Assembly (NCBI RefSeq): GCF_015207735.1
Contig: NZ_JADEWG010000005.1
Coordinates: forward strand, 33,583-97,582
Source: [Phormidium] sp. LEGE 05292
Lineage (GTDB): Bacteria; Cyanobacteriota; Cyanobacteriia; Cyanobacteriales; Aerosakkonemataceae
Direction of reading: 5' to 3'
DNA: 64,000 nt
A program made the translations under genes and the position numbers. Shown one piece after another: positions 52,052 through 62,172 of this stretch (the stretch's first letter is position 1; the number at the start of each line of letters is the position of its first letter). Under the pieces are notes generated by a model, which was not told where the DNA came from, did not search any database, and was given only the letters and a program-made list of their open reading frames with translations.

Positions 52052-52930
52052 ATGGAAATTGGACTTCTGGAAAGATTTTCTCAAGACTTGCAAAATAGCA
52101 AGGATTTTTTTGCTCAAAAAATGGGCAATACAATTGATACTGTAACAGCATTGAGCGATCGAACTAAAGACTCTCTTGCTCAAACTACTGAGCAAACAAA
52201 AGAAATTGTTATCCAAACAAGTAACAATCTTTTAAATAATTTTGGTCAAGAGACGAGCCAAGCTTTTAGTAAAGTAACAGAAGCCACTGAAAAAGCCAAA
52301 AATTCATTAACTCAAGCTACTAATCAGGCTGTTACTAGCATAAATGAAACTAGTAGAAGTGCGGTAGGATCGATCGCGCAAACCGCACAAAAAGCCAAGG
52401 ACACTCTTTCCCAAACTTCCGTGCAAGCAGTTGATAGTATTCATCAAGCATCTGAACAAGCGAAACTATCTTTAGAAGAAACAATTCAAAAAACAGAAGG
52501 CTTAAGTCGTTCCTTAACTGAAGGTATAGAAAATGGGATTAATAGTTATATTGCTAATTGGATGAATCACCATGTAATTTTAGGTTGGTTGTTCAATCAC
52601 CCGCTGTTTGCGATCGCACTTTTCCTAATATCTATTGTGTTAATTTGGGGATTATTTCAAGCTTTAGGTGGTTTAATTGTTAAAAGCTGGATGTCGGTTT
52701 TGTTGTCTCCGGTGTTATTGGTGCGATCGTTTCTACCCAAAGCTTATCAATCAACAGCAAATAATATAAACAATCGATTTTTATCACCAAAACCAGACAG
52801 TGAAGATCCCAAAGAAAGATGCAATATAATTTTGCAAAGATTGAATGAAATCAAACAAGAACAGGAGACTCTTTTACAAGAATTAGCCAAAATTTTAGAA
52901 ACAACAGATTTAAATTTGAAAGTGAAGTAA
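52052..52930 (+). CDS. Paralogous membrane protein with N-terminal MCP-like helical region
   Basis: A protein of 292 residues. The first 165 residues are a long Ala/Thr/Ser/Gln-rich helix with repeated TxQAKDSL-type heptads, similar in look to chemoreceptor or late-embryogenesis coiled coils. A membrane segment (about 188-210, NHPLFAIALFLISIVLIWGLF) follows, then an end (RCNIILQRLNEIKQEQETLL) like that of the gene upstream. The shared NHPxx--LF pattern before the helix supports common descent. I do not know its function. Confidence 0.7.
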   Translation: MEIGLLERFSQDLQNSKDFFAQKMGNTIDTVTALSDRTKDSLAQTTEQTKEIVIQTSNNLLNNFGQETSQAFSKVTEATEKAKNSLTQATNQAVTSINETSRSAVGSIAQTAQKAKDTLSQTSVQAVDSIHQASEQAKLSLEETIQKTEGLSRSLTEGIENGINSYIANWMNHHVILGWLFNHPLFAIALFLISIVLIWGLFQALGGLIVKSWMSVLLSPVLLVRSFLPKAYQSTANNINNRFLSPKPDSEDPKERCNIILQRLNEIKQEQETLLQELAKILETTDLNLKVK

Positions 52931-52942
52931 GGTAAGTTAACC

Positions 52943-53015
52943 GTAAGGGCGAAGCATTCGGGCAAGAAATCTAGATTTTCACTCATAAATTTTGACCCGA
53001 ATGCTTCGCCCCTAC
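52943..53015. repeat. Palindrome between convergent genes
   Basis: GTAAGGGCGAAGCATTCGGG (52943-52962) pairs with its near-complement at 52996-53015 with one mismatch; the loop is 33 bases. It lies between convergent genes and could terminate both. The GGGCGAAGC/GCTTCGCCC motif is a known kind of cyanobacterial intergenic palindrome. Confidence 0.75.
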
Positions 53016-53021
53016 AAATTT

Positions 53022-53597
53022 TCAATAAACATCCAAACTCAAAGTAAATCCAGGCAAAACATCTTCTCCTAATAATTCAGTTGGTAAATTTCGCACTTCT
53101 ACCTCTTGTCCTAAGCGATAGATTTCCACTTGTTGCTGTTGGGGATTAATCAACCAACCTAATCTTACACCTGCATCCAAATATTCCCGCATCTTCTCTT
53201 GTAAAATTGACAAATTATCTGTTTCTGATCTTAATTCAATCACAAAATCTGGTGCAATGGGGGGAAACTTACGCCTTTGTTCTGGTGTTAAAGCTTCCCA
53301 ACGTTCGCGACTAATCCAAGCAGCATCAGGAGATCTGTCAGCACCATTTGGTAACTTAAAAACAGTAGAAGAACTGAAAGTGTAACCGAGTCGAGTTTGC
53401 CGATTCCAGATTCCCAAATCAATATTCAATTCTGATTCACGATTACCACTTTCTCCGCCAACTGGAGGCATAATAATTAATTCTCCTTTTGCATTGCGTT
53501 CAAAATTCAACTCGCGGTTATTTTGGCAAAGTTGATAAAATTGTTCATCAGTTAAATGAACTGAATTTAGGTTTAATTTTAGGAGAGTGAGTACCAT
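53022..53597 (-). CDS. Uma2-family endonuclease-like protein (DUF820)
   Basis: A protein of 191 residues from the ATG at 53597; the frame beginning at 53621 uses TTG. It has the PD-(D/E)XK-like layout of the Uma2 family: LTDEQFYQLCQNNRELNFE, IMPPVGGESGNRESELNIDL, RSPDAAWISRERWEAL, then PDFVIELRSETDNLSILQEK and MREYLDAGVRLGWLINPQ. The conserved Glu of VIEL and the Asp/Lys set are present. This family is hugely expanded in cyanobacteria; biological role unclear. It is a typical accessory gene next to toxin-antitoxin debris. Confidence 0.88.
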   Translation of the reverse strand: MVLTLLKLNLNSVHLTDEQFYQLCQNNRELNFERNAKGELIIMPPVGGESGNRESELNIDLGIWNRQTRLGYTFSSSTVFKLPNGADRSPDAAWISRERWEALTPEQRRKFPPIAPDFVIELRSETDNLSILQEKMREYLDAGVRLGWLINPQQQQVEIYRLGQEVEVRNLPTELLGEDVLPGFTLSLDVY

Positions 53598-53688
53598 AAA
53601 ATTGACTAAAACTACTTCCAAAGTTTGATGTTTGTGAGAAAAGAAGTTGCTAAATCTAAAGAAAATTCCTCGGAAATAAAGGTGTTAA

Positions 53689-53889
53689 ATGATTCCATTG
53701 TGGTTGCAAGCGGGTTTTTGGGGATTGGTTGGTGGTTCTGCGCTATTAATAGGAGCAGCAATAGGTTATTTTTTCCCCATTCCTAAAAGAGCGATCGCAG
53801 GCATTATGGCATTTGGTGCTGGCGTGCTAATCTCAGCTTTGGCATTTGAACTGATGGACGAAGCGTATCACCGAGGCAAAGTTCTCTAA
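53689..53889 (+). pseudogene. Truncated ZIP-family metal transporter (N-terminal fragment)
   Basis: A frame of 66 residues with WLQAGFWGLVGGSALLIGAA, IPKRAIAGIMAFGAGVLISA and LAFELMDEAYHRGK. This is the usual N-terminus of cyanobacterial ZIP-type zinc/iron permeases, which run to about 240-260 residues. The reading stops at about 53889, right where a minus-strand gene begins to match its own family, so a deletion or insertion has removed the rest. Not expected to be functional. Confidence 0.75.
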
Positions 53890-54058
53890 TAACTCGCTTT
53901 AAAATTCTTCTGATTCGTTCACAAGCTTCTTCCGCAGTCATAGTTTTTCTATTTTCCGAATTGCTCAAAGCCTCTTTAATCGCTTTAGATAACATTTCTT
54001 GATAATCAGGATTCTCTCGATCAATTTTACTTAAAATTGTCCTGTGAGTAGTAAACAC
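53804..54058 (-). CDS. Small helical protein with a C-terminus run into the ZIP fragment
   Basis: A frame of 84 residues starting with GTG, supported by an AGGAGGT site 7 bases before it. The first 55 residues (MFTTHRTILSKIDRENPDYQ, TAEEACERIRRILKRVIREL) look like a small antitoxin-type or regulatory helical protein. The last 30 residues (GDTLRPSVQMPKLRLARQHQ) are only the reverse strand of the ZIP fragment, so the original C-terminus has been replaced at a junction near 53886-53890. Confidence 0.5.
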   Translation of the reverse strand: MFTTHRTILSKIDRENPDYQEMLSKAIKEALSNSENRKTMTAEEACERIRRILKRVIRELCLGDTLRPSVQMPKLRLARQHQMP

Positions 54059-54178
54059 TTATATTACCTCCTGATATTGACTTTTAGAACTGTTCGTCAA
54101 GTGCTATGCTAAATTTAGCATAATAAGCAATTAGTCAAAATCAATTTGGGAGCGTAGTATCCAAGAGGTGAAACTTGA
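54059..54178. other. Short intergenic region
   Basis: It contains the AGGAGGT site of the leftward gene and a TGCTAAATTTAGCA palindrome (54105-54118) that could be an operator. No other feature is seen. Confidence 0.4.
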
Positions 54179-54384
54179 ATGGAACCTGCCATGACTAATC
54201 AACCGCGAATTCCAGATCCAGAAACACGCGCACGTCTCCTTAGTTCTTTAGTTCTTTGCCTCAAACTCGCTTGGAATTGGAAGAGTTTGGTTTACAATTA
54301 AAGGAAGTTATTGCGGGATTAGAAAAACAGATTCGTGAGCAAAAGTTACAGCGGATAGAGAAAGCAAAGCAAAAACTGAGGTAA
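54179..54384 (+). pseudogene. Frameshifted small gene
   Basis: The frame from ATG 54179 reads MEPAMTNQPRIPDPETRARL and then runs to a stop near 54300. In another frame from about 54272 the protein-like part PQTRLELEEFGLQLKEVIAG, LEKQIREQKLQRIEKAKQKL goes on to TAA at 54382-54384. Together they look like one small helical protein split by a frameshift around 54240-54272. I do not know the family. It opens a stretch of debris ahead of the VapBC pair. Confidence 0.6.
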
Positions 54385-54396
54385 GTAAATCGCTGA

Positions 54397-54457
54397 AATT
54401 AAAACTTCGAGCGCATCATTTTCACGCACTGATAGAGACATTTAGAGCTATCAATAA
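54397..54457. pseudogene. Debris with matches to two other genes of the window
   Basis: 54397-54419 equals 55321-55343 (23 bp, same orientation), within the small gene at 55204. Read on the minus strand it gives DALEVLI. 54430-54457 equals the complement of 23337-23364 (28 bp), within the antitoxin-like gene at 23222, and reads IETFRAIN on the plus strand. The stretch is thus composed of pieces of two small gene families. Confidence 0.7.
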
Positions 54458-54458
54458 T

Positions 54459-54644
54459 ATGAAAGGTTACATCAAAGGACAAAGCATTATTCTGACACAA
54501 CCCTTACCAGAAAATATCCAAGATGGGGATGAAGTAGAAGTATCTCTTTCTGTTGTTTCTCAACAACAATATCCTTTCCCTACCTTTGACCTAGAAATCA
54601 AAGATGAATATCTTAAGAGAGAAAAAATTTATGAGTCAGATTAA
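54459..54644 (+). CDS. VapB-like antitoxin
   Basis: A protein of 61 residues with the short beta-strand start MKGYIKGQSIILTQPLPENI and QDGDEVEVSLSVV, as in many cyanobacterial antitoxins placed before PIN toxins. An acidic/basic tail (DEYLKREKIYESD) would wrap the toxin. The gene overlaps the toxin by 14 bp, so translation is coupled. The reading frame is open upstream without an ATG, and the codons just before it derive from an unrelated fragment. Confidence 0.75.
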   Translation: MKGYIKGQSIILTQPLPENIQDGDEVEVSLSVVSQQQYPFPTFDLEIKDEYLKREKIYESD

Positions 54645-55101
54645 GATATTCTTCGATACAAATGTCCTGGTATATGCTCACGATAAATCTGCCAGCTATC
54701 ACACCAACTCCGCAGAACTGCTTAAAATGGCTGTAGAAACTAAAATTCAAGGTGTAATTGCGGAACAGAATATGATTGAGCTATACAGGATTCTCACCAA
54801 TCCTACAGCGATGAAAGGTAATGCTTTAACTCCATCCCAAGCGAGAGATCTAATCAATGGAACTTACTTAGGAGGTACGTTTGAGGTTATCTATCCAATC
54901 CGTTCTACTCTAGACAGAGCATTGCAACTAGCGGTTAATGGAAATTTTGTTTCAGCTAGAATTTTTGATATTCGGTTAGCTGCTTTGATTTTAGATGCAA
55001 ATATTGACTATTTTGCTACTTACAATGTTAGTGATTTTCAGGGAATCACAGGCTTAAATCCTTTGACTCCAGAGCAAATTATGGCTTTTTTACAAACATA
55101 G
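54631..55101 (+). CDS. VapC-type PIN-domain toxin
   Basis: A ribonuclease toxin of 156 residues. The acidic active site is seen as Asp9 (FFDTNVLVYA), Glu in AEQNMIELYR, Asp in IFDIRLAAL and Asp in TYNVSDF. This layout is typical of VapC-like PIN domains that cut RNA. The start ATG at 54631 is preferred to one at 54604. The partner antitoxin overlaps its start. Complete and probably functional. Confidence 0.88.
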   Translation: MSQIKIFFDTNVLVYAHDKSASYHTNSAELLKMAVETKIQGVIAEQNMIELYRILTNPTAMKGNALTPSQARDLINGTYLGGTFEVIYPIRSTLDRALQLAVNGNFVSARIFDIRLAALILDANIDYFATYNVSDFQGITGLNPLTPEQIMAFLQT

Positions 55102-55203
55102 ATTACCCGAAGTTTTTGATCGCTCTCGTTAAAAAATCCGATCGCAATTTCTTAGCAGAGTACAATCAGTCTTAATTTTAATCATAGCGATCGCATTTAA
55201 TTC

Positions 55204-55419
55204 TCAGTTTGCTTCTCCACCAGTGTTTCCCAATTTTCTCTTAAGTATCTGTTCCATTTCTCGGAAATCTTCATCAGTTTGGGGAAAAGGATATTTTGGA
55301 CTATTGGGATTTCTGCGTTTAATTAAAACTTCGAGCGCATCATCATCTTCTCGATGACTTAAAATATAAGCTCTCAATTCTTGACGATTCATATTATTAA
55401 ACTCAGGCTTCTTCATCAT
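55204..55419 (-). CDS. Small conserved protein (DUF6887-like)
   Basis: A protein of about 71 residues from the ATG at 55419 (MMKKPEFNNM); the ATG at 55437 is less likely because GGAG stands before the internal one. The sequence MNRQELRAYILSHREDDDAL and EVLIKRRNP fits the small cyanobacterial family I recall as DUF6887, often paired with a second small gene, which is absent here. An exact 23-bp piece of it is found again at 54397. Confidence 0.75.
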   Translation of the reverse strand: MMKKPEFNNMNRQELRAYILSHREDDDALEVLIKRRNPNSPKYPFPQTDEDFREMEQILKRKLGNTGGEAN

Positions 55420-55470
55420 TAAAACTCCACTGCCCATCAGAACATATTAGTCTTTTTAATAGTTAAAAAA

Positions 55471-55514
55471 TTTTTTTGAACCACGAAGACACGAAGGACA
55501 CGAAGAAAGAGAAA
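55471..55514 (+). repeat. Dispersed repeat, copy 3
   Basis: TTTTTTTGAACCACGAAGAC, then ACGAAGGACACGAAGAAAGA: a variant of the repeat at 16221. It lies upstream of the small gene at 55204. Confidence 0.7.
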
Positions 55515-55539
55515 AATTACGATTTTTTGTAGTTTGCAG

Positions 55540-55601
55540 GGTGCGTCAAATAAGATAAATTTAGGCAAAAAACACTAAAAAATTTAAGGTTATGACGCAC
55601 C
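55540..55601. repeat. GGTGCGTCA/TGACGCACC palindrome
   Basis: GGTGCGTCA (55540-55548) pairs with TGACGCACC (55593-55601). Another palindrome of this kind cuts the hicA fragment near 11.76 kb. Confidence 0.7.
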
Positions 55602-55666
55602 TTAATTAATCTAATACCGCTACTAGAATTGATTGTGTTGAAATGGTATTTCCTCACAGTTGCTTA

Positions 55667-55876
55667 CTAGAAAAACCAGCCTTTTTTTTGCTTTTTCTGA
55701 CTTTGTTCATTCGTATTCGGGCTTGATGTGGAGGATTTACCGCTATCATAAGGAAAACTGCGATGACAATTGCTACAGAATAAGTGTTGTTCTGGTGCTT
55801 TACCGAGCATTGCCAATCCTCCACCGCCTTCAGGATGCACCTTGTCTGAGCCACAGTAAGGACATTTCCAACTCAT
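55667..55876 (-). CDS. Zinc-ribbon protein
   Basis: A protein of 69 residues with two CxxC knuckles (KCPYCGSD near the start, LFCSNCHRSF in the middle), so one zinc ribbon. A Gly-rich loop (HPEGGGGLAMLGK) lies between them and a Ser/Thr/Lys tail follows. It may bind nucleic acid or be a small chaperone-like factor. The function is unknown. It is transcribed singly, on the same strand as groESL. Confidence 0.8.
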   Translation of the reverse strand: MSWKCPYCGSDKVHPEGGGGLAMLGKAPEQHLFCSNCHRSFPYDSGKSSTSSPNTNEQSQKKQKKGWFF

Positions 55877-55977
55877 AACTTCTATCCCTCATTACTTAAA
55901 CTTCTAAAGTCTTATTTTTAGTTTGCCCTTAGTAACTCAATATCTATCACTTTACCTCTACAACTTAAAGAAACACT

Positions 55978-56028
55978 CTTCCTCTTCTCTTCGCGCTCTT
56001 CGCGTCCTTTGCGGTTCAAAATAAAAAA
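55978..56028 (-). repeat. Dispersed repeat, copy 4
   Basis: CTTCCTCTTCTCTTCGCGCT, then CTTCGCGTCCTTTGCGGTTC followed by A-tract: inverted relative to the copy at 16221. It runs into the groEL terminator. Confidence 0.7.
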
Positions 56029-56060
56029 ACAGCCACCCCCACAAAGGAAGCAGCTGTTTT
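56023..56060 (-). terminator. groESL terminator
   Basis: On the minus strand AAAACAGC (56060-56053) pairs with GCTGTTTT (56033-56026) over a GC-rich loop, followed by TTTATTTT. It lies 37 bp after the groEL stop. Confidence 0.85.
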
Positions 56061-56096
56061 ATACAAAGGGCAGGCAAAAAGCCCACCCAATTAAAC

Positions 56097-57746
<1,650 letters not shown>

Positions 57747-57948
57747 TCAGTGATTTACAGTGATTGGGTAATTTAAATTTGGGGTGTTTGTCATTTGTCA
57801 TTTGTTTTTTCCTAATGACTAATGACTTTATTTAGTGCATCCAGGCAGAAATGACTATACATTTACAAATCAAGTGAAGAGGCTGTTTACAAACCTTCTT
57901 TCCTTCTTTCCTTGGAGCCTTCTGCCTTCTGCCTTCTGCCTTCTCGCA

Positions 57949-58260
57949 CTAGCTAACGATCGCCAGAATGTCTTTTTCAGAGAGTAAAACGTACTCTTCG
58001 CTACCGAGTTTGATGTCGGTGCCAGCATACTTGGAGTAGAGAACTTTGTCGCCAACTTTCACTTCTAATTCTTGGCGAGTGCCATCATCATTGCGCTTGC
58101 CGGGGCCTACTTGCACAACTTCTCCAACTTGGGGTTTTTCTTTCGCATTGTCGGGAAGTAGGATACCGCCTGCAGTCTTTTCTTCAGCAGCACTTACTTT
58201 TACAAACACTCGTTCACCTAATGGTTTAACGGTGGAAACGCTCAATGATACAGCAGCCAT
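57949..58260 (-). CDS. groS: Co-chaperonin GroES
   Basis: A protein of 103 residues that caps GroEL rings. [20 protein letters not shown], mobile loop [32 protein letters not shown], then the end [15 protein letters not shown]. The ATG at 58260 is chosen; the open frame continues further upstream into the regulatory region and has no coding features there. The CIRCE element lies about 113 bp upstream. Confidence 0.97.
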   Translation of the reverse strand: MAAVSLSVSTVKPLGERVFVKVSAAEEKTAGGILLPDNAKEKPQVGEVVQVGPGKRNDDGTRQELEVKVGDKVLYSKYAGTDIKLGSEEYVLLSEKDILAIVS

Positions 58261-58373
58261 AGTTAATTCCAATCTCCAGAGCTTTTCTCGTTTCTTACAA
58301 CAGAGATGAGGAAAGCAAGTGCGTCTCGATTTAGGTATAAGTTCTTTATCACTCTTTACCTTTTCGATCGCTC

Positions 58374-58400
58374 TTAGCACTCTCACCTCCTGAGTGCTAA
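58374..58400 (-). promoter_or_regulatory. CIRCE element of groESL
   Basis: TTAGCACTC (58374-58382), 9-base spacer, GAGTGCTAA (58392-58400): a perfect consensus HrcA operator. It predicts heat-shock repression control of groESL in this strain. Confidence 0.95.
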
Positions 58401-58439
58401 TTTAAAACGAGCAGTGCCTCAATGACAATAAATTTTTGT

Positions 58440-58455
58440 GTACGGGTTCCCGAAC
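58440..58455 (-). promoter_or_regulatory. K-box upstream of groESL
   Basis: On the minus strand it reads GTTCGG-GAAC-CCGTAC, which fits the GTTCGG-NNAN-CCNNAC K-box described for light/heat regulation of cyanobacterial groESL. It lies 40 bp upstream of CIRCE, as expected. Confidence 0.8.
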
Positions 58456-58507
58456 TCAGTCGGGTGAGGCATGATTTATTAGTACGAATAAGGTAGAGGC
58501 AAGGAAT

Positions 58508-58972
58508 ATGGAGAACGCAGCAATTGAGCCTGATAATGAAACTTGTAATGTTTGTGAGTCTTCACAAAGTGATGCTTTGGCTATTTGCGTGCAAAACTTA
58601 GGCATCAACCAAATTCAACGGCATATTTTTATTTGTGCAGACCAAAGTTTGGCGCAGTGCTGTTCAAAGGAAACAGGTTTACAAGCGTGGAATTACTTAA
58701 AAAAGCGTCTAAAAGAATTACAATTAGATAAACCAACAGTTAATCAACCTAATTGCATCTTTCGGACTAAAGCAAACTGCTTAAGAGTTTGTTGTTCTGG
58801 GCCGATCCTAGTAGTTTATCCTGATGGGGTTTGGTACCACAGTGCTACCCCAGAAGTGATTGAAAGAATTATTCAGGAACATTTAATTGGCAATCAAGTT
58901 GTGCAGGAGTATGCTTTTGTAACTCATCCACTACCGGATGCTACTTTAACTGTAACTCCGAGTGACAATTAA
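58508..58972 (+). CDS. Thioredoxin-like [2Fe-2S] ferredoxin
   Basis: A protein of 154 residues of the thioredoxin-like ferredoxin type. After a variable N-terminus (about 1-38), the sequence [20 protein letters not shown] carries the first cluster cysteines, and [20 protein letters not shown] the second pair, followed by [19 protein letters not shown]. This fits the C(x10-12)C...C(x3)C family, which in cyanobacteria includes small soluble electron carriers. It is divergent from groESL, with a 107-bp gap to the CIRCE. The partner enzyme is unknown. Confidence 0.85.
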   Translation: MENAAIEPDNETCNVCESSQSDALAICVQNLGINQIQRHIFICADQSLAQCCSKETGLQAWNYLKKRLKELQLDKPTVNQPNCIFRTKANCLRVCCSGPILVVYPDGVWYHSATPEVIERIIQEHLIGNQVVQEYAFVTHPLPDATLTVTPSDN

Positions 58973-59246
58973 AGTTTAAACCCTGGATATCTTACTCCGA
59001 TCGTGTTCGTTTAGCAAGGAGATGTTTTTGTCGAATGCAGATATTATCATTGCAATTAAACCGCTTAACTCAGTATTACTACTATGTTTCTCTCGGTTTT
59101 TGACGAACTGCTGATTTCCAGTAACGTATACTGGTTGTTACTTACTTAACAAACTCTACTCAACAGTTTGTTCAGTACAATGTAGATAATACTGGGGGAA
59201 AGCAATTGCAAACGTAATTGCCGCCAGTATAGGCAAGTGGTAAAGC

Positions 59247-59894
59247 ATGGTTAAGGAAACTCGTGTGAGAGATACAAAAAAACTACTGCTAATTGATGAT
59301 GACCCTAACCTAATCTTACTAGTCAAAGATTACTTAGAATTTCGGGGTTATGAAGTAATCACGGCTGAAAACGGTCGTCAAGCGTTAGAAGTCCTGGAAA
59401 ATGACACCCCAGATTTAATTATCTGTGATGTGATGATGCCGGAAATGGATGGATATACCTTTGTCAAGCACGTTAGGGAAAATCCTCAAACCAATTGGAT
59501 TCCGGTGTTGTTCCTTTCTGCTAAAGGTCAAAGCCAAGATAAAGTCAAAGGCTTGAACACAGGTGCAGATGTATATATGGTAAAACCATTTGAGCCAGAA
59601 GAACTAGTGGCTCAAGTGGAATCTTCGCTTAAGCAGACTGAACGGCTACGGAACTACACAGTTAACGGAGATAGCAATCAGAGAATTACCGTTCCCTTTG
59701 ATGTGCAATTAACTCCAACGGAACTGAAAGTGGTACAGCACGTAGCGCGAGGTTTAGCTAATCGGGAAATAGCAGAGGAACTAAATGTCAGTCAACGTAC
59801 AGTAGAAAGTCATGTGTCAAATATGCTGGGCAAAACTGGACTGCATAATCGCACAGAACTGGCACGTTGGTCAATTGAAAACAATATGGCTTGA
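59247..59894 (+). CDS. NarL/LuxR-type response regulator
   Basis: A two-domain transcription regulator of 215 residues: a receiver domain with Asp61 (ICDVMMPEMDG) and a Lys in VKPFEPEEL, and a C-terminal LuxR helix-turn-helix (LTPTELKVVQHVARGLANRE, IAEELNVSQRTVESHVSNML). This combination is common among cyanobacterial stress regulators and recalls the Ycf29 type. There is no sensor kinase next to it. It lies alone between a ferredoxin-like gene and the sulfate permease operon, with a 274-bp upstream gap. Confidence 0.9.
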   Translation: MVKETRVRDTKKLLLIDDDPNLILLVKDYLEFRGYEVITAENGRQALEVLENDTPDLIICDVMMPEMDGYTFVKHVRENPQTNWIPVLFLSAKGQSQDKVKGLNTGADVYMVKPFEPEELVAQVESSLKQTERLRNYTVNGDSNQRITVPFDVQLTPTELKVVQHVARGLANREIAEELNVSQRTVESHVSNMLGKTGLHNRTELARWSIENNMA

Positions 59895-60015
59895 GCAAAT
59901 ACTAAATGCTAATTGCTATTTGGAGGTGGTGATTTCAGATTAAAATTTTCAAATTACAGAAAAAAGCTAAACTTGTTACTGAAAATTTGAATTTTTATAA
60001 TCTGAAATTACCCAA

Positions 60016-60843
60016 TTATTCTTCTACATCTTTAATCCGAGTTTTGCGCTCTAGGATTTCTTTTAGTACCAGGGTGACTACTGCTAAAAATGCTAGTAAG
60101 ACTGCTGCGGAAAAAGCGGCTGGTGTCTGGTATTGTTTATAAGCTTCTTCCACAAATAAGGGTAATGTTTGAGTTTTGCCGACTATATTACCGGAAACAA
60201 CCGAGACTGCACCAAATTCTCCCATAGCTCTAGCATTAGTTAAAATCAAGCCATATAGTAAACCCCAACGAATACTAGGTAAGGTGACGCGCCAAAAGAT
60301 TTGCCAGTCTTTTGCGCCTAATGTTCTGGCAGCTTCTTCTTGGTCTAAACCTATTTCTTCGAGTACGGGAATTACTTCTCTGGCGACGAAAGGTAAGGTA
60401 ACAAAAGCTGTGGCGAGGATCATTCCGGGAAGGGCGAAGATGATTTTAATGTCAGCAGATTCTAACCAAGGGCCAAACCAACCATTACGTCCATAAAGTA
60501 AGACGATCATTAAACCTGCGACTACTGGTGAGATGGCAAAAGGTAGGTCGATGATACTTAATAGTAGGGTACGACCGGGGAAGTTTTTGTTGCGGGCGAT
60601 CGCCCAAGCAGTACACAAACCAAAAATCGCATTAACTGGTACGACAATTGCGGCAATTAATACTGTCAACCAAACTGCATTTAAAAAGTCGTGTTGGGTG
60701 AGGTTGTTAAAAAATGGGCCTACGCCGTCTTTAAAAGCTTGGTAAAAGACATTAGCTGCCGGAACTAATATTAGTAAGCCTAAGTAACTTAGGGCGATCG
60801 TAATTAAAACTGGCTTCACCCATTTAGCTTCTCTTCTATTCAT
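60016..60843 (-). CDS. cysW: Sulfate ABC transporter permease CysW
   Basis: An inner-membrane permease of 275 residues, one of the two different membrane subunits of the sulfate/thiosulfate importer. About six helices; the EAA loop lies at [20 protein letters not shown]; the family segments [20 protein letters not shown] and [15 protein letters not shown] are present. It overlaps cysT by 8 bp. No cysA follows, because the next gene is on the opposite strand. Confidence 0.95.
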   Translation of the reverse strand: MNRREAKWVKPVLITIALSYLGLLILVPAANVFYQAFKDGVGPFFNNLTQHDFLNAVWLTVLIAAIVVPVNAIFGLCTAWAIARNKNFPGRTLLLSIIDLPFAISPVVAGLMIVLLYGRNGWFGPWLESADIKIIFALPGMILATAFVTLPFVAREVIPVLEEIGLDQEEAARTLGAKDWQIFWRVTLPSIRWGLLYGLILTNARAMGEFGAVSVVSGNIVGKTQTLPLFVEEAYKQYQTPAAFSAAVLLAFLAVVTLVLKEILERKTRIKDVEE

Positions 60844-61690
60844 AACGCCGCCCCCATGCTTGCAAAATGTTAATTGCTAATAACATAATCAAAGAAATGA
60901 GTAACAAAACTGTACCAATTACAGTTGCACCTGCATAATCAAATTGTTCCAATTTTTGGAAAACTAACACGGAAGCAATTAAATCTTTAAAGGGAATACT
61001 GGAAGAAATAATTACAATTGAACCATATTCTCCCACTGCACGGGAAAAACCCAAGGCGACTCCGGTTAATATTGGTGGAATTAAAGGCGGTAAAATTACT
61101 TTCCAAAATGTTTGGGCATGGGAAGCACCTAAACTCCAAGCTGCTTCTTCTACTTCTTTTTCCATTTCTTGTAAAACAGGTTGCAAGGTTCGTACTACAA
61201 AAGGTAGGGAAATAAATAACATTGCTACCCCGACACCAAGGCGAGTAAATGCTACTTTAATTCCTAAAGGTGCGAGTAAAGAACCAATCCAACCATTATC
61301 ACTGTAAACTGTGGCTAAAGTTAACCCTGCCACTGAGGTAGGTAAAGCAAAAGGTAAGTCAATTACTGCATCTACCAGACGCTTTAAAGGAAAGTCGTAC
61401 CTGACTAAAACCCAGGCAATTAATACGCCAAATAAGCCATTAATTAATGAGGCAATTAATGCTGTGGTAAAGGTAACTTCATAAGCAGAAAGGGCTACTG
61501 GAGTGGTAGCAATTCTCCAGAATTCCGCAGGGCCGACTGTACTCGCCTTTAAAAACAAAGCTGCCATTGGCAAAAATAACATTATGCTCAGATACCCAAA
61601 CATAATTCGCCAAGGCCAAGAGAGATTAAATAGCTGACTCAGGGGGTTTTTTCCCGCACGAGTCAGCCCAGGAGTAGAAGATACAGCCAT
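60836..61690 (-). CDS. cysT: Sulfate ABC transporter permease CysT (CysU)
   Basis: An inner-membrane permease of 284 residues, partner of CysW. After a basic tail come six helices; the EAA loop is [20 protein letters not shown], and [19 protein letters not shown] marks the CysT class. It overlaps cysW. A gap of 109 bp separates it from the NIL-domain gene upstream. Confidence 0.95.
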   Translation of the reverse strand: MAVSSTPGLTRAGKNPLSQLFNLSWPWRIMFGYLSIMLFLPMAALFLKASTVGPAEFWRIATTPVALSAYEVTFTTALIASLINGLFGVLIAWVLVRYDFPLKRLVDAVIDLPFALPTSVAGLTLATVYSDNGWIGSLLAPLGIKVAFTRLGVGVAMLFISLPFVVRTLQPVLQEMEKEVEEAAWSLGASHAQTFWKVILPPLIPPILTGVALGFSRAVGEYGSIVIISSSIPFKDLIASVLVFQKLEQFDYAGATVIGTVLLLISLIMLLAINILQAWGRRYE

Positions 61691-61799
61691 AGAATGAAAT
61701 TTTCCTTCGAGTTAATTTTTGTTGCTGCTTTTTGGGTGAATAAATTTGCAGTTTAATTAGCAAATTATCCCATTTTGATGGGGAGTTTTGCTATTTCGA

Positions 61800-62150
61800 T
61801 CACCAAATTTCTTCTTCGGGATCGGTGGATTTACTCCAGATTTCTATATCCATTTCTGCCAAGTAAATCAAGGCACTTTGAATTTGACGATTTGAACCTT
61901 GTAAATCTAAATCAAACCAACCATCATTACTAGCATTTGCTCCTAGTAAAGCTTGATTCAAATTTACGGTTAATTTATGCTCGGAAATCAACCGAGAAAT
62001 TACTGGTTCTTGATGATATTTTTGGGGAATTTTAATGCGAATGCGAGTTTGGGTTGGTCGATCGTCTGGAACGGCGTTAGATGTTCCTGCTGCATCTTTG
62101 CTGGGATGAATTTGTTGAAATGCGGGTTCGATTTGGTTAGAGGTTGCCAT
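61800..62150 (-). CDS. NIL-domain protein, copy 2
   Basis: A protein of about 116 residues from the ATG at 62150, where GAGGATAATC precedes it; the open frame from 62189 overlaps the upstream gene. The NIL domain (about 37-110; TRIRIKIPQKYHQEPVISRL, LDLQGSNRQIQSALIYLAEM, DIEIWSK) is the C-terminal ligand-binding-type domain seen alone here, as in cyanobacterial sulfate loci. It differs from copy 1 by a longer N-terminus. It likely senses or modulates the transporter; the ligand is unknown. Confidence 0.85.
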   Translation of the reverse strand: MATSNQIEPAFQQIHPSKDAAGTSNAVPDDRPTQTRIRIKIPQKYHQEPVISRLISEHKLTVNLNQALLGANASNDGWFDLDLQGSNRQIQSALIYLAEMDIEIWSKSTDPEEEIW

Positions 62151-62172
62151 TTGATTATCCTCGTTAATGAAT

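Noticed and set aside
55654..55878. Overlapping frames on the plus strand and in a second minus frame
   Set aside because: Only the 69-residue zinc-ribbon frame has recognisable CxxC motifs.
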